Below, one piece after another: positions 13,116 through 24,156 of a stretch of 64,000 bases of DNA (its first letter is position 1; each line of letters begins with the position of its first letter). This stretch comes from Rotaria socialis (Eukaryota; Rotifera; Eurotatoria; Philodinida; Philodinidae), in NCBI GenBank assembly GCA_905331475.1, contig CAJNYU010002142.1, forward strand, positions 310,001 through 374,000, given 5' to 3'. The notes under the pieces were generated by a model, which saw nothing but the letters and a program-made list of their open reading frames with translations, had not been told where the DNA came from and searched no databases. Both the position numbers and the translations under genes were made by a program.

Positions 13116-15010
13116 CTATCGATAGTGAGCACAATGGCGTACATGATTGTGATTCCCATGATCTCGAATAGGTTTAAAATCGGCGAAGCATAACCAACAG
13201 AATTCATGTTTACAACGACTACATGTCATGTGATCGCATCCGTCATTCTTTTGAATGAATATATGGCACGCCGGGCACTCCTTTGCATGATCACGTAACC
13301 AATTTTTGTTCTGTTGGAATTCTCTATCTTTAATCAATTCGCGATCATATTTTGCGCATGTCATTCCAGAATGCCATTTAATGCGATGATGGGCGCACGT
13401 TTTTTCTTTACAATTTAGACATGTGAACATTGGACCCGCACCATCAACGAGTTCACAGCCCCAACCACAGCCATGTGCACACCAAACAAAATTTTTCATG
13501 TTTTCGACGTATCCCATAGCCAACCGATGCCCGAATGCTTTCACTGCTGTCTTAGGGCGGTCAGAAAATGGGTTGAAATCAACTAGAAGTCTTTGAACAG
13601 TATCGAAATCAAATAACGCATTGCAGTTTAGCTCTGGACAGTGCACATCAGTCGTTACACTATCTCTGATAATGCTATGTGTTGTCCTACGCACACAATC
13701 AGTACACATTTGGCGTCGATCATGGTTGCATGTTGCACTGAAACGCTCACCAAAGTCAGCGATCGGCTTCTCATCGAGACAGACGGCACATTCACGAGTG
13801 CGCCGTTCTTTCCACCTAAACAGATTCTACAAATGTTAAAACAAAAATAAACAGTTTATCAATCACGGAATTTGTAGTATTGCTGGTGTTTGTGGTCGAG
13901 CTGAAAGCTGTCCTGATATCGGCAATTCACCACGATTTCTCATGGATGAGAAGGGTCTGGTTGCTGATAGATATCAAAAGTATATATAGATATGTTGTGC
14001 AAGACTTATTTTCAAAAGTGTCACTCTAAGATTATTGGAAATAGAATAACGAAGTGAATATGATCTCAAATTATTTTGGTGTATTAAATAAGCATAATAA
14101 TGATCAAAGCGGTACGTTTTACAAGTTTTCTTACCTGCCAAACATTCGTCAAATGTTTTATAAGTTGTAACAGGCTCTTTCTCTTGTTTATCAATTACAA
14201 GCAACTTGTCTAGTACTACAATTGGCTTTACCATTAGTCGATTCGGTACACGTCTACGACGCATCTTCAGTAGCATTGTCTGATTGGGCAAAGGCGTCAA
14301 AGTTCTTGATGGAGCTACTTCGTATTCAGTCATTCGTAAAGGCGTAGGGCTTCTTACAGTCAATACAGGCGTGTCTTGTTTACCTATTCAATTAATAAAA
14401 ATAATAAAAATGAGTAGACGAGTAGTCATTTCGATACTTACTCTCTTCGGATTCATCATTTACGCGTTCATCAGCTATTCAAAAAGTTAGAACAGCTACT
14501 ACTGTAATATCTCAATAAGAATATCCGACTCACTTGACTCTTGGTTATTACTGACAACAAGTTCCGATTCTTTGTATCTAACAGTACTTCTCATCATGTC
14601 AGAAGAATATTGTAATTATTTATTACCTTTGTTCTAATTGTAAACGTAGTACACATTCTATTTCTTCACAATCCGCATAGCTTCGTTGATACTTTGCCTG
14701 GAAGGCTTGCTTGAAAAAATGTATCGATATATTTCTATGGATGAACCTTTATCACACCTACCGATTGTTGTGCGTATTCTTCACATTTCGTTAACAAGTT
14801 CAAATATTCAAGTGCCTTGCAGCAAGCTAGATATGCTTGTTCTTGATCGTTGTCCACCTCCAAATATTCGTTTGTGTCATTCTTCACTTTCTCATACTGT
14901 CGCCTCAATCGTTTAAGTGCTAAAGGTTGATTACGGTTATCATGAAAATCAAGTTGAGCTAGCAATTCAGCCATGCTTCTAGCTAGATGAAGAGGCCTCG
15001 GTTGCGCCAT
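13116..15010 (-). CDS. RBR (RING1-IBR-RING2) E3 ubiquitin ligase, 7 exons
   Basis: Exons 15010-14762, 14709-14627, 14577-14534, 14474-14442, 14383-14135, 13963-13867 and 13815-13116 join in frame to 1,455 nt, 484 aa; introns are 49-171 nt. RING1 starts at Cys261 (CAVC) and continues through CNHDRRQMCTDC. The IBR lies at about 364-405 (CAHGCGWGC, CLNC, CAHH...C). RING2 at 432-480 has CPAC, the active-site Cys445 in GCDHMTC, and CWLC, with the final HGNHNHVRHC. RBR ligases carry ubiquitin on that RING2 cysteine before transfer. The N-terminal 115 residues are helical and charged and loosely recall an MIT or USP8-dimerisation helix bundle; this is weak. The middle is Ser/Pro/Arg rich. No ariadne C-terminal domain follows RING2. 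The start is the first ATG after a plausible 5'-UTR intron. Confidence 0.85.
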
Positions 15011-16308
15011 TTTTATTTTAGCGAAACTGATAATAATCGACGAAAATAAAAGTGCAGAGTACCTCACCTGACTTTTTATCTTCAAAATACCCGGCTTCAA
15101 TTTATGAAAAGCAAATATGTTGCGTTCTTAGAACAAACTGACAAACATCCAAGTGTTAATTCAAATTGTAGCAATATTATTGGATGCTCATTGACAAGTG
15201 AGTTCGAAGAGTGTAAAATCTATTCATGTATAGCTAGGCCATACATTAATTGTCTCTAAATAGAACAAACGTGTTGGGTTATCAGAGCTCAATTCGATAA
15301 CCACATTTGTACCGCAGGACAAAGTTCGGCAAGGAAGCTACTATCTTCACAATGTTTCTACGTAAAAAGTCTATTATGATGATGAGCCAATCATGGCCTA
15401 TATAACATATTTCTTTACTTATCGTAGTGTGCCATTGAAGTTTTTCGAAACTGTGCCGTCGTAGACCGTGACTAAATTGATAATAATATTTGTTACATGC
15501 CATTCCTATGAATGATGGTAAGCAGTTCAGTTCTATAGTGGCAGTAAACTTGCATAGATGTGGAAGTCTTTGTACTGATTCAAGTATACTCTTCAAATGT
15601 TTCGTTTCTATATTCTTGTCTCAGAATTCTACCCTTTTTTCAATATCATGAACATTAAGTTAAGCATTGCTTTGGCATTAATTATTCTACGTATGACTAA
15701 CAGATGGAATAAGAATTGAATTGAATGGCTATAATTATTGCAACTGACATCATACATTAAAAATCTTGTAAATAAATACACGAGAGATAGTAAAAAATGT
15801 CGTGCTCATAGTTTTGATTAATTAACACTTCCGAACGACTCATTGTAAGTAAAATAAGAGCATTTATAATTAGAAAGAGTGCTGGCGGCCTATAAGGTGT
15901 TTCACTAAACGTATTACTCTAATATTTATGATTTACATATTGTTCATTTTACTTTTATCAATATGCAATAGCTTCAAATATGAATAATATCATTGTAATA
16001 AACAGTGACAAAATTCTCTACTACGCATTTCATTTAATTGTAATCGTATTATCATGTATTTTTAGTAGCAACTGATTCTTAGTAGAAGCTTTTGCAAGTA
16101 CAATAGGTGAAATTCCATTTATTTTCTATTGCGTTGTATTTTATTTTTCTCCTTAGTCATCAAACGTTCTTTCTATGGTAATGCGTCGGATGATTCATCT
16201 CGATACACACATAGAAACATGTTTTTCTGTTGTGGTAGACTGTAGTATGAAGCGATGCATGAAATTTTGTTTTTATCTATAGTTTTTTAATCATCTGAAG
16301 TTTTCAAC
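15011..16308. other. Intergenic with one doubtful minus-strand frame
   Basis: 1.3 kb. A 104-codon open frame on the minus strand at 15282-15596 begins with a leucine-rich pattern (LESVQRLPHL) that recalls the repeat region of bdelloid F-box proteins. It has no F-box and no supporting neighbour exon, so it may be a gene remnant or chance. The rest is AT-rich without features. Confidence 0.35.
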
Positions 16309-17409
16309 ATGGCACCAGATCTCTTTCAATGGGGAATCATTTATGATTCTCAGACACAGAAGCGAATTAAATGTAATGTACCAACAAAAACGCCGATAAA
16401 TCGACGAATAGAAGGCAACTTTGAACAAGTCACATGTGGAACAAATTATACAACTATTCTTGATTCAAATAATCGTGTGTATATCGTAGGTGACGAGCCG
16501 AAAAATGGTCGACTTGGTCAAGGTGACGATACAACTATAGTGCCGACATTGACATTGATCAAAGGTCAACTTCCACCGATTGGTTTTATTTCATCTGGAC
16601 CATCGACAACTATTTTATTGACAACAGATAAAAGAGAATTGTGGGGTTTCGGAAAAGGTATTGGTTATGTTGCTAAACAAATTCTACAATGTGACCAATC
16701 AATAACTCATTGTGCTTGTGGTGAAAACTCAATTATTGTTGTTATCGATGGTGTTCAAATTAAAGAACGACGTTTTAATCGAGATAATTTCATAACAGAA
16801 TGGACTTGTGTTTATCGATTATCTGATCCTAATGATAGAATTCAACATATTGATACTGGATCGGCTGTGAATGGATTTGTTAGACAACAAGGTCATGTTT
16901 ATTTGTGGGGATCAACTGTACCGTCTGGTAAAGTTGCAACAGAAGAAAATTTTCGAAATGTAACCATTAATGAGCCAATAAAAAAAGATTTAAATCTTGA
17001 TAACGACCGGCCAGTACAAATTTCATGCAGTCGTGGGCAATTCCATGCTCATGTTTTATTACTTACTGAACAAGGTTGTATATATGCGATGGGTTCAAAT
17101 TATAAAGCTAAATTAGGCATCGAGGCAGATCAATTGTTTACTGGTGAATGGACATTGATTGAACTAACACGTACATGTCCATTTAAAATGATCGCTACTG
17201 GAGGTATTCATTCAAGTGCTTTGTCAGCTGATGGACGTGTTTTTACTTGGGGATGTGGATCTGACGGTCGTTTAGGACACGCCGAAGCTCAAGGTCATCG
17301 ATATTTGTACAAAGAACATGAACCAAGACCAATTGATCTTTTAAATAATAAACAAGTCAAATATGTTTCTTCGTCATATTATCATATGGCAGCAATTGTC
17401 GTTCAATAG
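16309..17409 (+). CDS. RCC1-repeat (beta-propeller) protein
   Basis: Single exon, 366 aa. The reading frame shows RCC1-type blades: LFQWG near the start, NGRLGQGDD at about residue 63, ELWGFGKG near 110, VYLWGS near 199, IYAMGS near 260, and the clearest blade, VFTWGCGSDGRLGH near 312. Spacing of about 50-60 residues fits the repeat. The length would allow one seven-bladed propeller, although several blades are degenerate. No other domain, signal peptide or membrane segment is present, so it is a stand-alone propeller. RCC1 folds serve as guanine-exchange factors or protein-binding platforms; which one applies here is not visible. The gene stands alone, with long spacers on both sides. Confidence 0.85.
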   Translation: MAPDLFQWGIIYDSQTQKRIKCNVPTKTPINRRIEGNFEQVTCGTNYTTILDSNNRVYIVGDEPKNGRLGQGDDTTIVPTLTLIKGQLPPIGFISSGPSTTILLTTDKRELWGFGKGIGYVAKQILQCDQSITHCACGENSIIVVIDGVQIKERRFNRDNFITEWTCVYRLSDPNDRIQHIDTGSAVNGFVRQQGHVYLWGSTVPSGKVATEENFRNVTINEPIKKDLNLDNDRPVQISCSRGQFHAHVLLLTEQGCIYAMGSNYKAKLGIEADQLFTGEWTLIELTRTCPFKMIATGGIHSSALSADGRVFTWGCGSDGRLGHAEAQGHRYLYKEHEPRPIDLLNNKQVKYVSSSYYHMAAIVVQ

Positions 17410-18515
17410 TTAAAAAAAACAACAATTCTTTTTCTCTGATACGAATCAATGCGAATGATGATTCACTAATTTGGATCGATAAAAGATCATTGTCTTTGTG
17501 GAATTTCAATTGAATTAAATTGTAAGATTGTAAATAGTAAAGCCCGAATTGTCAAAGAAAAGCTCGAAACCTTGATCAACTATCAATCGGCTTCATTGTC
17601 TAAATCGAGTTTCATATTCTTCAGAAATTTATTTTGTTGATTTTTTCGATTTTACGATATTTATTGATTTTTTTCCCGTTCGTTTATCTCTCGATTTCAA
17701 CATGATATAGCAAAAAACTATTTTCGATCTTTCTCAGGTTTACTAGACATACCTACAGCCTTGATTTCATAGCAGAGAAAAATTGACATTTCTTATTGAT
17801 ATGACAGATTCTAATCTAAATTATAAAGTTAAATGAAGCGTATTTCTAATATGAAGTGACTGTCATATTACATTTTCTATACGAAAAGAAAACAAGAATA
17901 CTACAATGCATGTAGTTTACATTCCTAACAAGAGCAAATTTTTTTGATGCATGATCGATTGAGGGGTGTCCAAATACTGAGGATTAGCAATTCCTCATCA
18001 GTTCCCCTAAAGTTCTTTACATACTAAACGTAAAAATATGGAATATTCCCGATAATTTTTGTTCTTACACTCATTTTCACTTGCAAAATTGTGAGAATCA
18101 ATAATTTCATGCAAAAATCATTTTTAAAACAGCAATATCGCAACTTTCGTGAATGGTGGCATTGTGAGGGAACCAATAGTTGATTCCTATTTCCTCTAGG
18201 AATTATCACAGCAACACTGGTAATTCCTCGGCACATTAGGAATTCCCATTTCTCAGTCATTGGACACTGCTGTTGTATTGGCTACAGTCACTGGTATCAT
18301 TCTCCTAATATTTTTGAGCGCACATGACAACACATAAAAGTAGGTATTAAAATGTTAATATTTTTATCCAATTCATATCATCAGATGAAAAAAAACACGA
18401 ATTATATTGACGTTTTGCTTCACTTCACTACAAATGTACAGGTAGTATATCCAGTAGCCATGCTGTCATATAAAAAAAATACATGCTATAGAGTAAACAA
18501 ACGTTTAATAGAAAA
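17410..18515. other. Intergenic containing a MITE
   Basis: 1.1 kb between the RCC1 and Trk genes. It holds the MITE at 17966-18267; the rest is AT-rich without recognised features. A 78-codon minus-strand frame at 18024-18260 lies inside the MITE and is not a gene. Confidence 0.5.
17966..18267. mobile_element. MITE, about 300 bp, with ~30-bp imperfect terminal inverted repeats
   Basis: The left end GTGTCCAAATACTGAGGA and the reverse complement of the right end GTGTCCAATGACTGAGAAA align over about 30 bp, ending in a shared AATTCC. The 302-bp interior has further inverted pieces (CTGAGGA/TCCTCATCAG near 17978; GGAATTCC-like near 18236) and no gene. The GTGTCCAA terminus recalls Tc1/mariner-type ends, but flanking TA duplications are not evident. 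Non-autonomous. Confidence 0.6.
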
Positions 18516-20733
18516 ATGCTATTGACAACGCGTGATGCACAACGTGAGAGAAGATCGTCGCAAGCTATTGCAGCAATTGCTTTAGCTGAAAGATTAAGTC
18601 TTGTTGGTATTAATAATGCCGGTTTTCAAGTGGATTCATCATCCGGTCTTCATACATCTAATATAGTATCTCGAGTACAATCACAGTCACGATTTCAACC
18701 AGAACGGTTATCAACAGTCGTGGATGTTACAACAGAGGAACCAACACCTCAAAATACAGAACCGACAACAACTTTTTCGAGAAGACGATACCATTGGAGA
18801 ATGATATATTATTTTTATGTTCATGTAGTTTTATTTATTATCAGTAGTCTATTGAGTGGTTTAATTGTTTGGCTTATTGAAAATCATTCATCTGCACGTA
18901 ATCTCGAAATGAAAGTAGACTATATTGATGCGTGGTTTGTGGGCGGTTCATGTGTATGCAGTTGTGGATTGACAACGTTAGATTTTGCAAAGCTGTCACG
19001 TGCCTCTCAAAGTGTACTGATGTTTTTTACATTCATATCAGGGGTGACATTCAGCACATTGCCAGCATTGATTGTCAAAGCTCACACGCACAGAAGAGTC
19101 GAAGGAATAACTGTTGATAATGATCATGGCGGTTTAGACGATGAAAATCCCGATGAATTACCAACATTGAATATTCGGCGTCAACGAAATTTACCAGAAC
19201 ATCTACGAAATCGACTGGCACAATTGCCAACTGCAGCACAACTTCGTTATCGTGCTTATATAACATGTATTGTTCTTATTATTGGTACTTGTTTTACTAT
19301 TTATACAATTACATTTGTTGCTGTTGGTAGTTGGTTATCGGGACAGTATACATCTGAACAATTATTACAAGGAAATTCTAGTGTTAATCCATGGTTTTTT
19401 TCATTTATTGTCACTGTAACAGGTTTTAATCAAAATGGATTAACACCATTTTCAGACGGTCTTTCACGTTTTGTTGATGATGTTTTTCTCAATTTATTTC
19501 TTATAATGGTAAATAATTGCATTTCACTGAAATTGTTTGACAAGTATTTTCTTTCTTTTTTTTCTTTCTAAATAGATAGTGATGAGTGGAACATCACTTT
19601 TTCCTTTTCTATTACGAAATGTTGTTATATTAGTTCGTCGTCTATCTCCATGGAAACACAAAGTCATATTTGATTATATTCTTCTAAATAATCATCGTTT
19701 ATCTACTTTACTTTTTCCATCTGTGCAAACTCGTATTTATCTGCTTATAACTGTTTTATTATATATATTGGGCGTTGGTATTTCACTTATACTCGATTTG
19801 GATCGTAAAGAATTCGCTAGTTATTCACCTGGTATACGGTTTCTTATATTTCTTTTTCAAACAGTCAACACGCGCTTTTCGGGTTTTCAAACTATTGATA
19901 TAAATTTATTGGCTTCAGGAACATTATTAATTTATCTGCTACTAATGGCAACTAAACCACAGATGTTATGTGCTTTAGATGAATCTCCATTTGAAGTATC
20001 TTGGTTGGCAATACAAGCAAAAGAAGAAGCTAATGCTGAAACAGATTCCTTAGTGAAAGCTAATGATTCGTCAGAGCCATTGGATCATAGTCCTCCGCTT
20101 GAATCAATTGATTCATCATCATTGCCAAGTGGTACTCTAACTATGCGACATGTACAACGTTTTCTACGCAAACAAAGTTATACTATTAAAAGTCGTGCTC
20201 GAGAAGAGTTTACTAATGCAGTCCCGTCCGGCGGACGCAGCTATAAATCTCGACGTTTGAGATATTTACGTACGCGTTTGTTTCTTGTCTATTTTGTACG
20301 ATCTCTTATACAACATATATTTACTTTTGTTATTTTGACTCGTACTTGGCTATTCTTTTTTATATTTCTTATATGTGCAATTGAATATCGTCAAATGGCA
20401 CCTGTCGATCCAAATATAACTGTATTTAAAGTCATTTTTGAAATTATATCAGCATTTGGAACTGTTGGATTAACGCTTGGGTATCCAAATGTGGCATCAA
20501 GTTTTGCGACTGTTCTGTCGCCAGCCAGTAAAGTTATACTGGTTATAACAATGTTGATGGGCAGACATCGTGGTTTACTTGCATCAATGAAAGATCAAGA
20601 AGCTATTGAACATAATGCTGCCGATTTGCTAAAGCGGCGATGCGAAGAAATTATTAAAGAATATCAAAGCACAACATTGTGCACTAATGTTGCTGATACA
20701 GCAAGACCAGAAGAAGCAGCCACACAATTTTAA
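18516..20733 (+). CDS. Trk/HKT-type potassium transporter, 2 exons
   Basis: Exons 18516-19508 and 19576-20733 with one 67-nt intron give 716 aa. This is a four-repeat (M1-P-M2) K+ transporter of the TrkH/Trk/HKT superfamily. Pore-loop filter glycines are all present: Gly151 in SCGLTT, Gly308 in GFNQNGLTPF, Gly434 in NTRFSGFQTID and the SAFGTVGLTLG loop at 623-633. The signature MLMGRHRGL follows at 657-665, as in fungal Trk and plant HKT. Four glycines predict K+ rather than Na+ selectivity. The N-terminal 90 residues are cytosolic and Ser/Thr rich; a long acidic/basic loop (about 190-240) separates the first two repeats, and another (about 475-560) the last two. Trk/HKT proteins are not part of the usual animal gene set, so transfer from a fungus, plant or protist is likely. 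AATAAA lies at 20811. Confidence 0.9.
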
Positions 20734-21046
20734 ACATGCATTAGTAGTGAATCAAATATTGCTATTTGTAACAAAATGTTTTTTTTTATATGTTAATACA
20801 TATCTACCTAAATAAAGTATTTTAACCTTAACGTGCTTTGTATTTCAGACAGTTGGATACAAGCACGTTGACACAACAAAATATCGTTTCCTTAACTTCA
20901 GATAGGGTAATTGAAAGCAATTTAAAAAATATTTTGGCAAATTCAGTTGTGCCGTCGGGTTGGTTTTCTGTTCTATTCTGTACCAAGGAGAGTTTTGATT
21001 CTCAAGAAACCATTTGGTTGTACGACGTACCACTATATGATCAAGT

Positions 21047-21307
21047 CCCAGGTCGAACATACACGGTCGTATACGACGGTAAATCGCCGTATTTGGCCGT
21101 ATTACGATCGTAAATCTCCGTGCCGTATACGGCGAAATACGGCGCTTTACGGTCGTTTTTGATCGGATTTCACCGGATTACGACACGGAGATTTACGATC
21201 GTAATACGGAGCCATGTAATACGGCCAAATACGGCGATTTACCGTCGTATACGGCAGAATACGGCCCGTATTTCACCGTATACGGACGTCGTAAAGCTCG
21301 TCCTGGG
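21047..21307. mobile_element. GC-rich foldback element with CCCAGG termini
   Basis: Left terminus CCCAGGTCGA and right terminus (reverse complement) CCCAGGACGA match at 9 of 10 positions. Inside, 21069-21122 is an inverted copy of 21184-21252, near-exact apart from a 15-bp extra block in the right copy. The segment is built from CGTATACGG and AAATACGG words and is much richer in CG than its surroundings. No coding capacity. No clear target-site duplication. Termini resemble those of the element at 60259-60558. Confidence 0.6.
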
Positions 21308-21367
21308 GTGGTTTAATAAAAAAAAGTTTATTTTTAGAGTTCTCTATAAGATAACACATACTAGAAA

Positions 21368-22149
21368 TAGTGGCGGAACCACGATTTCAGTCTAGAGGGA
21401 GCTCAGCTCCATCTTAATTATTCAAAGTCTACTTACGATAGTAAAATTGTTTTTTGAAAACTGTCATGTTTGAGTCAGTTTTCTGAGCCCTAATATCTTA
21501 TTCAATCAGTTCTTGCTCATATATTTATAAACATTATGTTTATATCAACATATGAATGGGATTCTATATTTAAATGTATTTCATATCACTTAATCACATT
21601 AACAAAATTCTACTATTTTTATGTTGTATGGCAAATACATCAATAACCTTTTCAAAATCTATGTCAAATTCTCTTTCAATAGCCAATACACTAAGATCAC
21701 TAAGTCTTTCATCACCCATCGAATTTCGAGCATAATTTTTAATCAATTTCATCCTGGAAAACGACCTTTCACATACGACGGACGACACAGGAAATGTGAC
21801 AGCACCTTTGATCAAAGCCACAGTTGAAGGAAATGCTTGTTTCATTGGTTTTAATTCATTAAGTATATCCATTATAGTTGACAATTTAGTATCTTTAATC
21901 ACGGTTTTTGATTTACAATTGGCATCGATAGAATTACTTGAAATTGAAAGACTTGCTCATAAAAAATGAAGAGAAAAAAGGTCTAAGTTGTTCTTAGTCG
22001 ATTAAAAATAGGCAAACGGCTATGCTAACTTCTAGTATTTGCATTGAAATTATTTAGTAAAGATAATTTGACAGTAACAGCCTAAATAGCGACAAAATTT
22101 TCTAGAGGGGGCTCAGCTCCCCCAAGCTCCCCCTCTGGCTCCGCCACTA
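21368..22149 (-). mobile_element. Internally deleted hAT transposon with 8-bp target-site duplication
   Basis: Terminal inverted repeats TAGTGGCGGAACCA (left) and TAGTGGCGGAGCCA (right, reverse complement) bound 782 bp. The flanks ACTAGAAA and CCTAGAAA match at 7 of 8 positions, as expected for the 8-bp duplication of hAT elements. Subterminal GAGGGAGCTCAGCTCC is also inverted at the right end. The interior keeps only the transposase C-terminus. Confidence 0.85.
21594..21902 (-). pseudogene. hAT transposase C-terminal dimerisation domain remnant
   Basis: About 100 codons with the hAT C-terminal pattern: PVSSVVCERSFSRMKLIKNY followed by an RN-S-M-G-DERLSDL stretch. The catalytic RNase-H-like core and the zinc-finger N-terminus are missing, so the fragment cannot transpose the element itself. 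It resembles the ZMYM/DUF4371-type hAT proteins. It lies wholly inside the element's inverted repeats, on the minus strand. Confidence 0.8.
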
Positions 22150-23421
22150 CCTAGAAAGAAATAAAGTCGATCGTTTAACAATTTGTGATGGTATTTTGCT
22201 TGTTCTCCTTTTTCTGTAGTAAGTTTTACGCCCTTATAAAATCTCCCTCGTCTTTTATCTTGCTCGATGATAAAATATTTCATATAGCTTATCTAACAGA
22301 ATGATATGTGCTACGTCGTCTGAGAAATTTAGTGAAGCGGCGTCATATACTCATAAAGGATGAAAATCATTTCAATGAATATCTTTCACACTCGACAGTA
22401 GTCAAAGTAATCACATAGATTGGTTAGTCACGGGAGAATAAACTTGATTTTCTGATGTGGCACAAAAATTGTCGATTTATTCTTTTTTTCTGATTAGTAA
22501 TTCAAAGACTATTCCATCATTTTTATAGCCAAAACTGACAGTTTCTCTGAGATCTCACCATTATCAATACACAAAACCCATAGTTCAAATCAATAGAAAT
22601 TTTTTTTTCAAGCAAGACAATCCATTTGTAGACAGTATCTGTTTTAATCGTCCGTTAAGGCTTCGAGACGATCAAAAACAATGAGTGTCATTCATTGATA
22701 AAACCTTATCATGACATGATATAGAAGGTTTGGATTATTGACGACATTGACATTTTTTCAGTTCACAATAAATATTGGTAAACACTATCGGGCACTAGCC
22801 AATAGGGAAGAAAAGGTCAAAGTTGAATGGTTGCTCACAACAACAATAATCAATCACATTTGTCCTCTTCCACGATTGGTGAGCTCAAAATAGATAAACG
22901 AACCGGTGGTCTATCTGATTTATCATCTATCAATCATGTCATGTATATCAACAGCAGTGTGATCGAATTTTCAAACAATTTATTTTGATAAATTGAGGAC
23001 TAAGCTCCTAGCTTTGCCCTGAATTAAAGGTAACAGTATTCGTTTTTTTTTCTTCTTTTAACATTCATCTACACACACTAATACGTATGTATATATGAGA
23101 GCATTATACAATCTTTCTTTCGTTATTTCACTTGAGCATAAATAAGAAAAACGAAATAAAAATGAAGTTGTCACTAAGATAAGTAATGTATACACAATCA
23201 TGGTTGATGAACAAAAGTTTTTTTTTCAGAATAAATAAACGATTCAATTATAAATCTAATAATTGTTATTAATAGTTGTTGATATATTGAAAAGTATCTC
23301 TTCACTTGACTTTTAGTTTTTTTTTCTTTTATCAAAAGGTATTTTCTATAGATGTAAAAAAATGATCACTAAAATTTGAGATTTTATTTGATCGATTTTC
23401 AAGAATTATTTATCTCTTCAG

Positions 23422-24156
23422 ATGCTATATTCTATTGTTATTATCGTTGTTTATTTATCTTTCTCTCATGGCCAAATAAATGATACTGTCGTTCGTCAAA
23501 CTCGTCCATTATCATCGTTGACATTTGATGAAATTATGGTTGATGGTGCATTTGATATTTTTCTAAGTCAAATATCAAATAGAAGTTCTACTCCGACGGT
23601 CGAAATTGAAACAACTGTCGATATTCAAAAATATGTTATTGTTGAAATTATTAACAATCATGTTCTTTCGATTCATATTAAAGGTCCTGTAATGATCGAT
23701 AAAAATATTTATGCTTATGTTCGATTTAATTCACCTTTACGTCGTTATACGATTAAAGGAACTGGGAATACAATGACCGATGATAATGGAATATCGAACG
23801 ATGATAGAAATACATTTGTCTTAGATCATCGAGGTGTAGCTAATGTTGCCATGGGATTAAATGTGAACAAGTTTGAAGTTTATTTTGCTGGTACGGGCAA
23901 TAGTCGTTTCTGGGGCAAAGTTCGGCAAGAGGCAATATTCGATGCGAAAGGAGTCGGTGATATTAATGCACTAGATTTATCACCTAAACAAGTAAAAGTA
24001 CGCGCCATGGGAGTTAGTATCATACGTGTTGCAGCAACAGATGATGTTCAAATTGAAGTCACTGGCATTTCAAGTGTATACTATCGATTACCTTCTGGAA
24101 AGAAACCAAGTAAAGCTAAATCAACTGGACTTGGAAAAATTGTACCTATTGCTTAA
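23422..24156 (+). CDS. Secreted GIN-domain (DUF2807) protein
   Basis: Single exon, 244 aa, from an ATG directly after an acceptor-like CTCTTCAG, so a 5'-UTR intron is possible. Residues 1-17 form a signal peptide ending SHG-Q. The mature part has the repetitive beta-strand pattern of the head GIN domain: FDEIMVDGAFDIFLSQ, later IKGTGNT, VYFAGTGNSRF, AKGVGDINA, RAMGVSIIRV and VTGISSVYY, with G-x-G/S turns every 20-30 residues as in right-handed beta-helix proteins. The C-terminus is lysine rich. Such domains are abundant in Bacteroidetes and other bacteria, where they are thought to act as surface or adhesin-type modules; the biochemical role is unknown. In an animal this suggests bacterial origin. 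No GPI or membrane segment, so probably secreted. Confidence 0.75.
   Translation: MLYSIVIIVVYLSFSHGQINDTVVRQTRPLSSLTFDEIMVDGAFDIFLSQISNRSSTPTVEIETTVDIQKYVIVEIINNHVLSIHIKGPVMIDKNIYAYVRFNSPLRRYTIKGTGNTMTDDNGISNDDRNTFVLDHRGVANVAMGLNVNKFEVYFAGTGNSRFWGKVRQEAIFDAKGVGDINALDLSPKQVKVRAMGVSIIRVAATDDVQIEVTGISSVYYRLPSGKKPSKAKSTGLGKIVPIA

Larger units (their letters stand above)
20734..23421. other. Transposon-bearing intergenic region
   Basis: 2.7 kb. The left part holds the Trk polyadenylation signal, the GC-rich foldback element at 21047-21307 and the deleted hAT element at 21368-22149. From 22158 to 23421 I see only AT-rich sequence with T/A runs and no gene. Confidence 0.6.

Noticed and set aside
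12845..13207. 120-codon minus-strand frame
   Set aside because: Overlaps the RING2-coding end of the RBR gene in another frame and has no motif.
18024..18260. 78-codon minus-strand frame
   Set aside because: Lies entirely inside the MITE 17966-18267.
20838..21395. Plus-strand frames across the foldback element
   Set aside because: Open only because of the CGTATACGG repeat words; no motif and they cross element borders.
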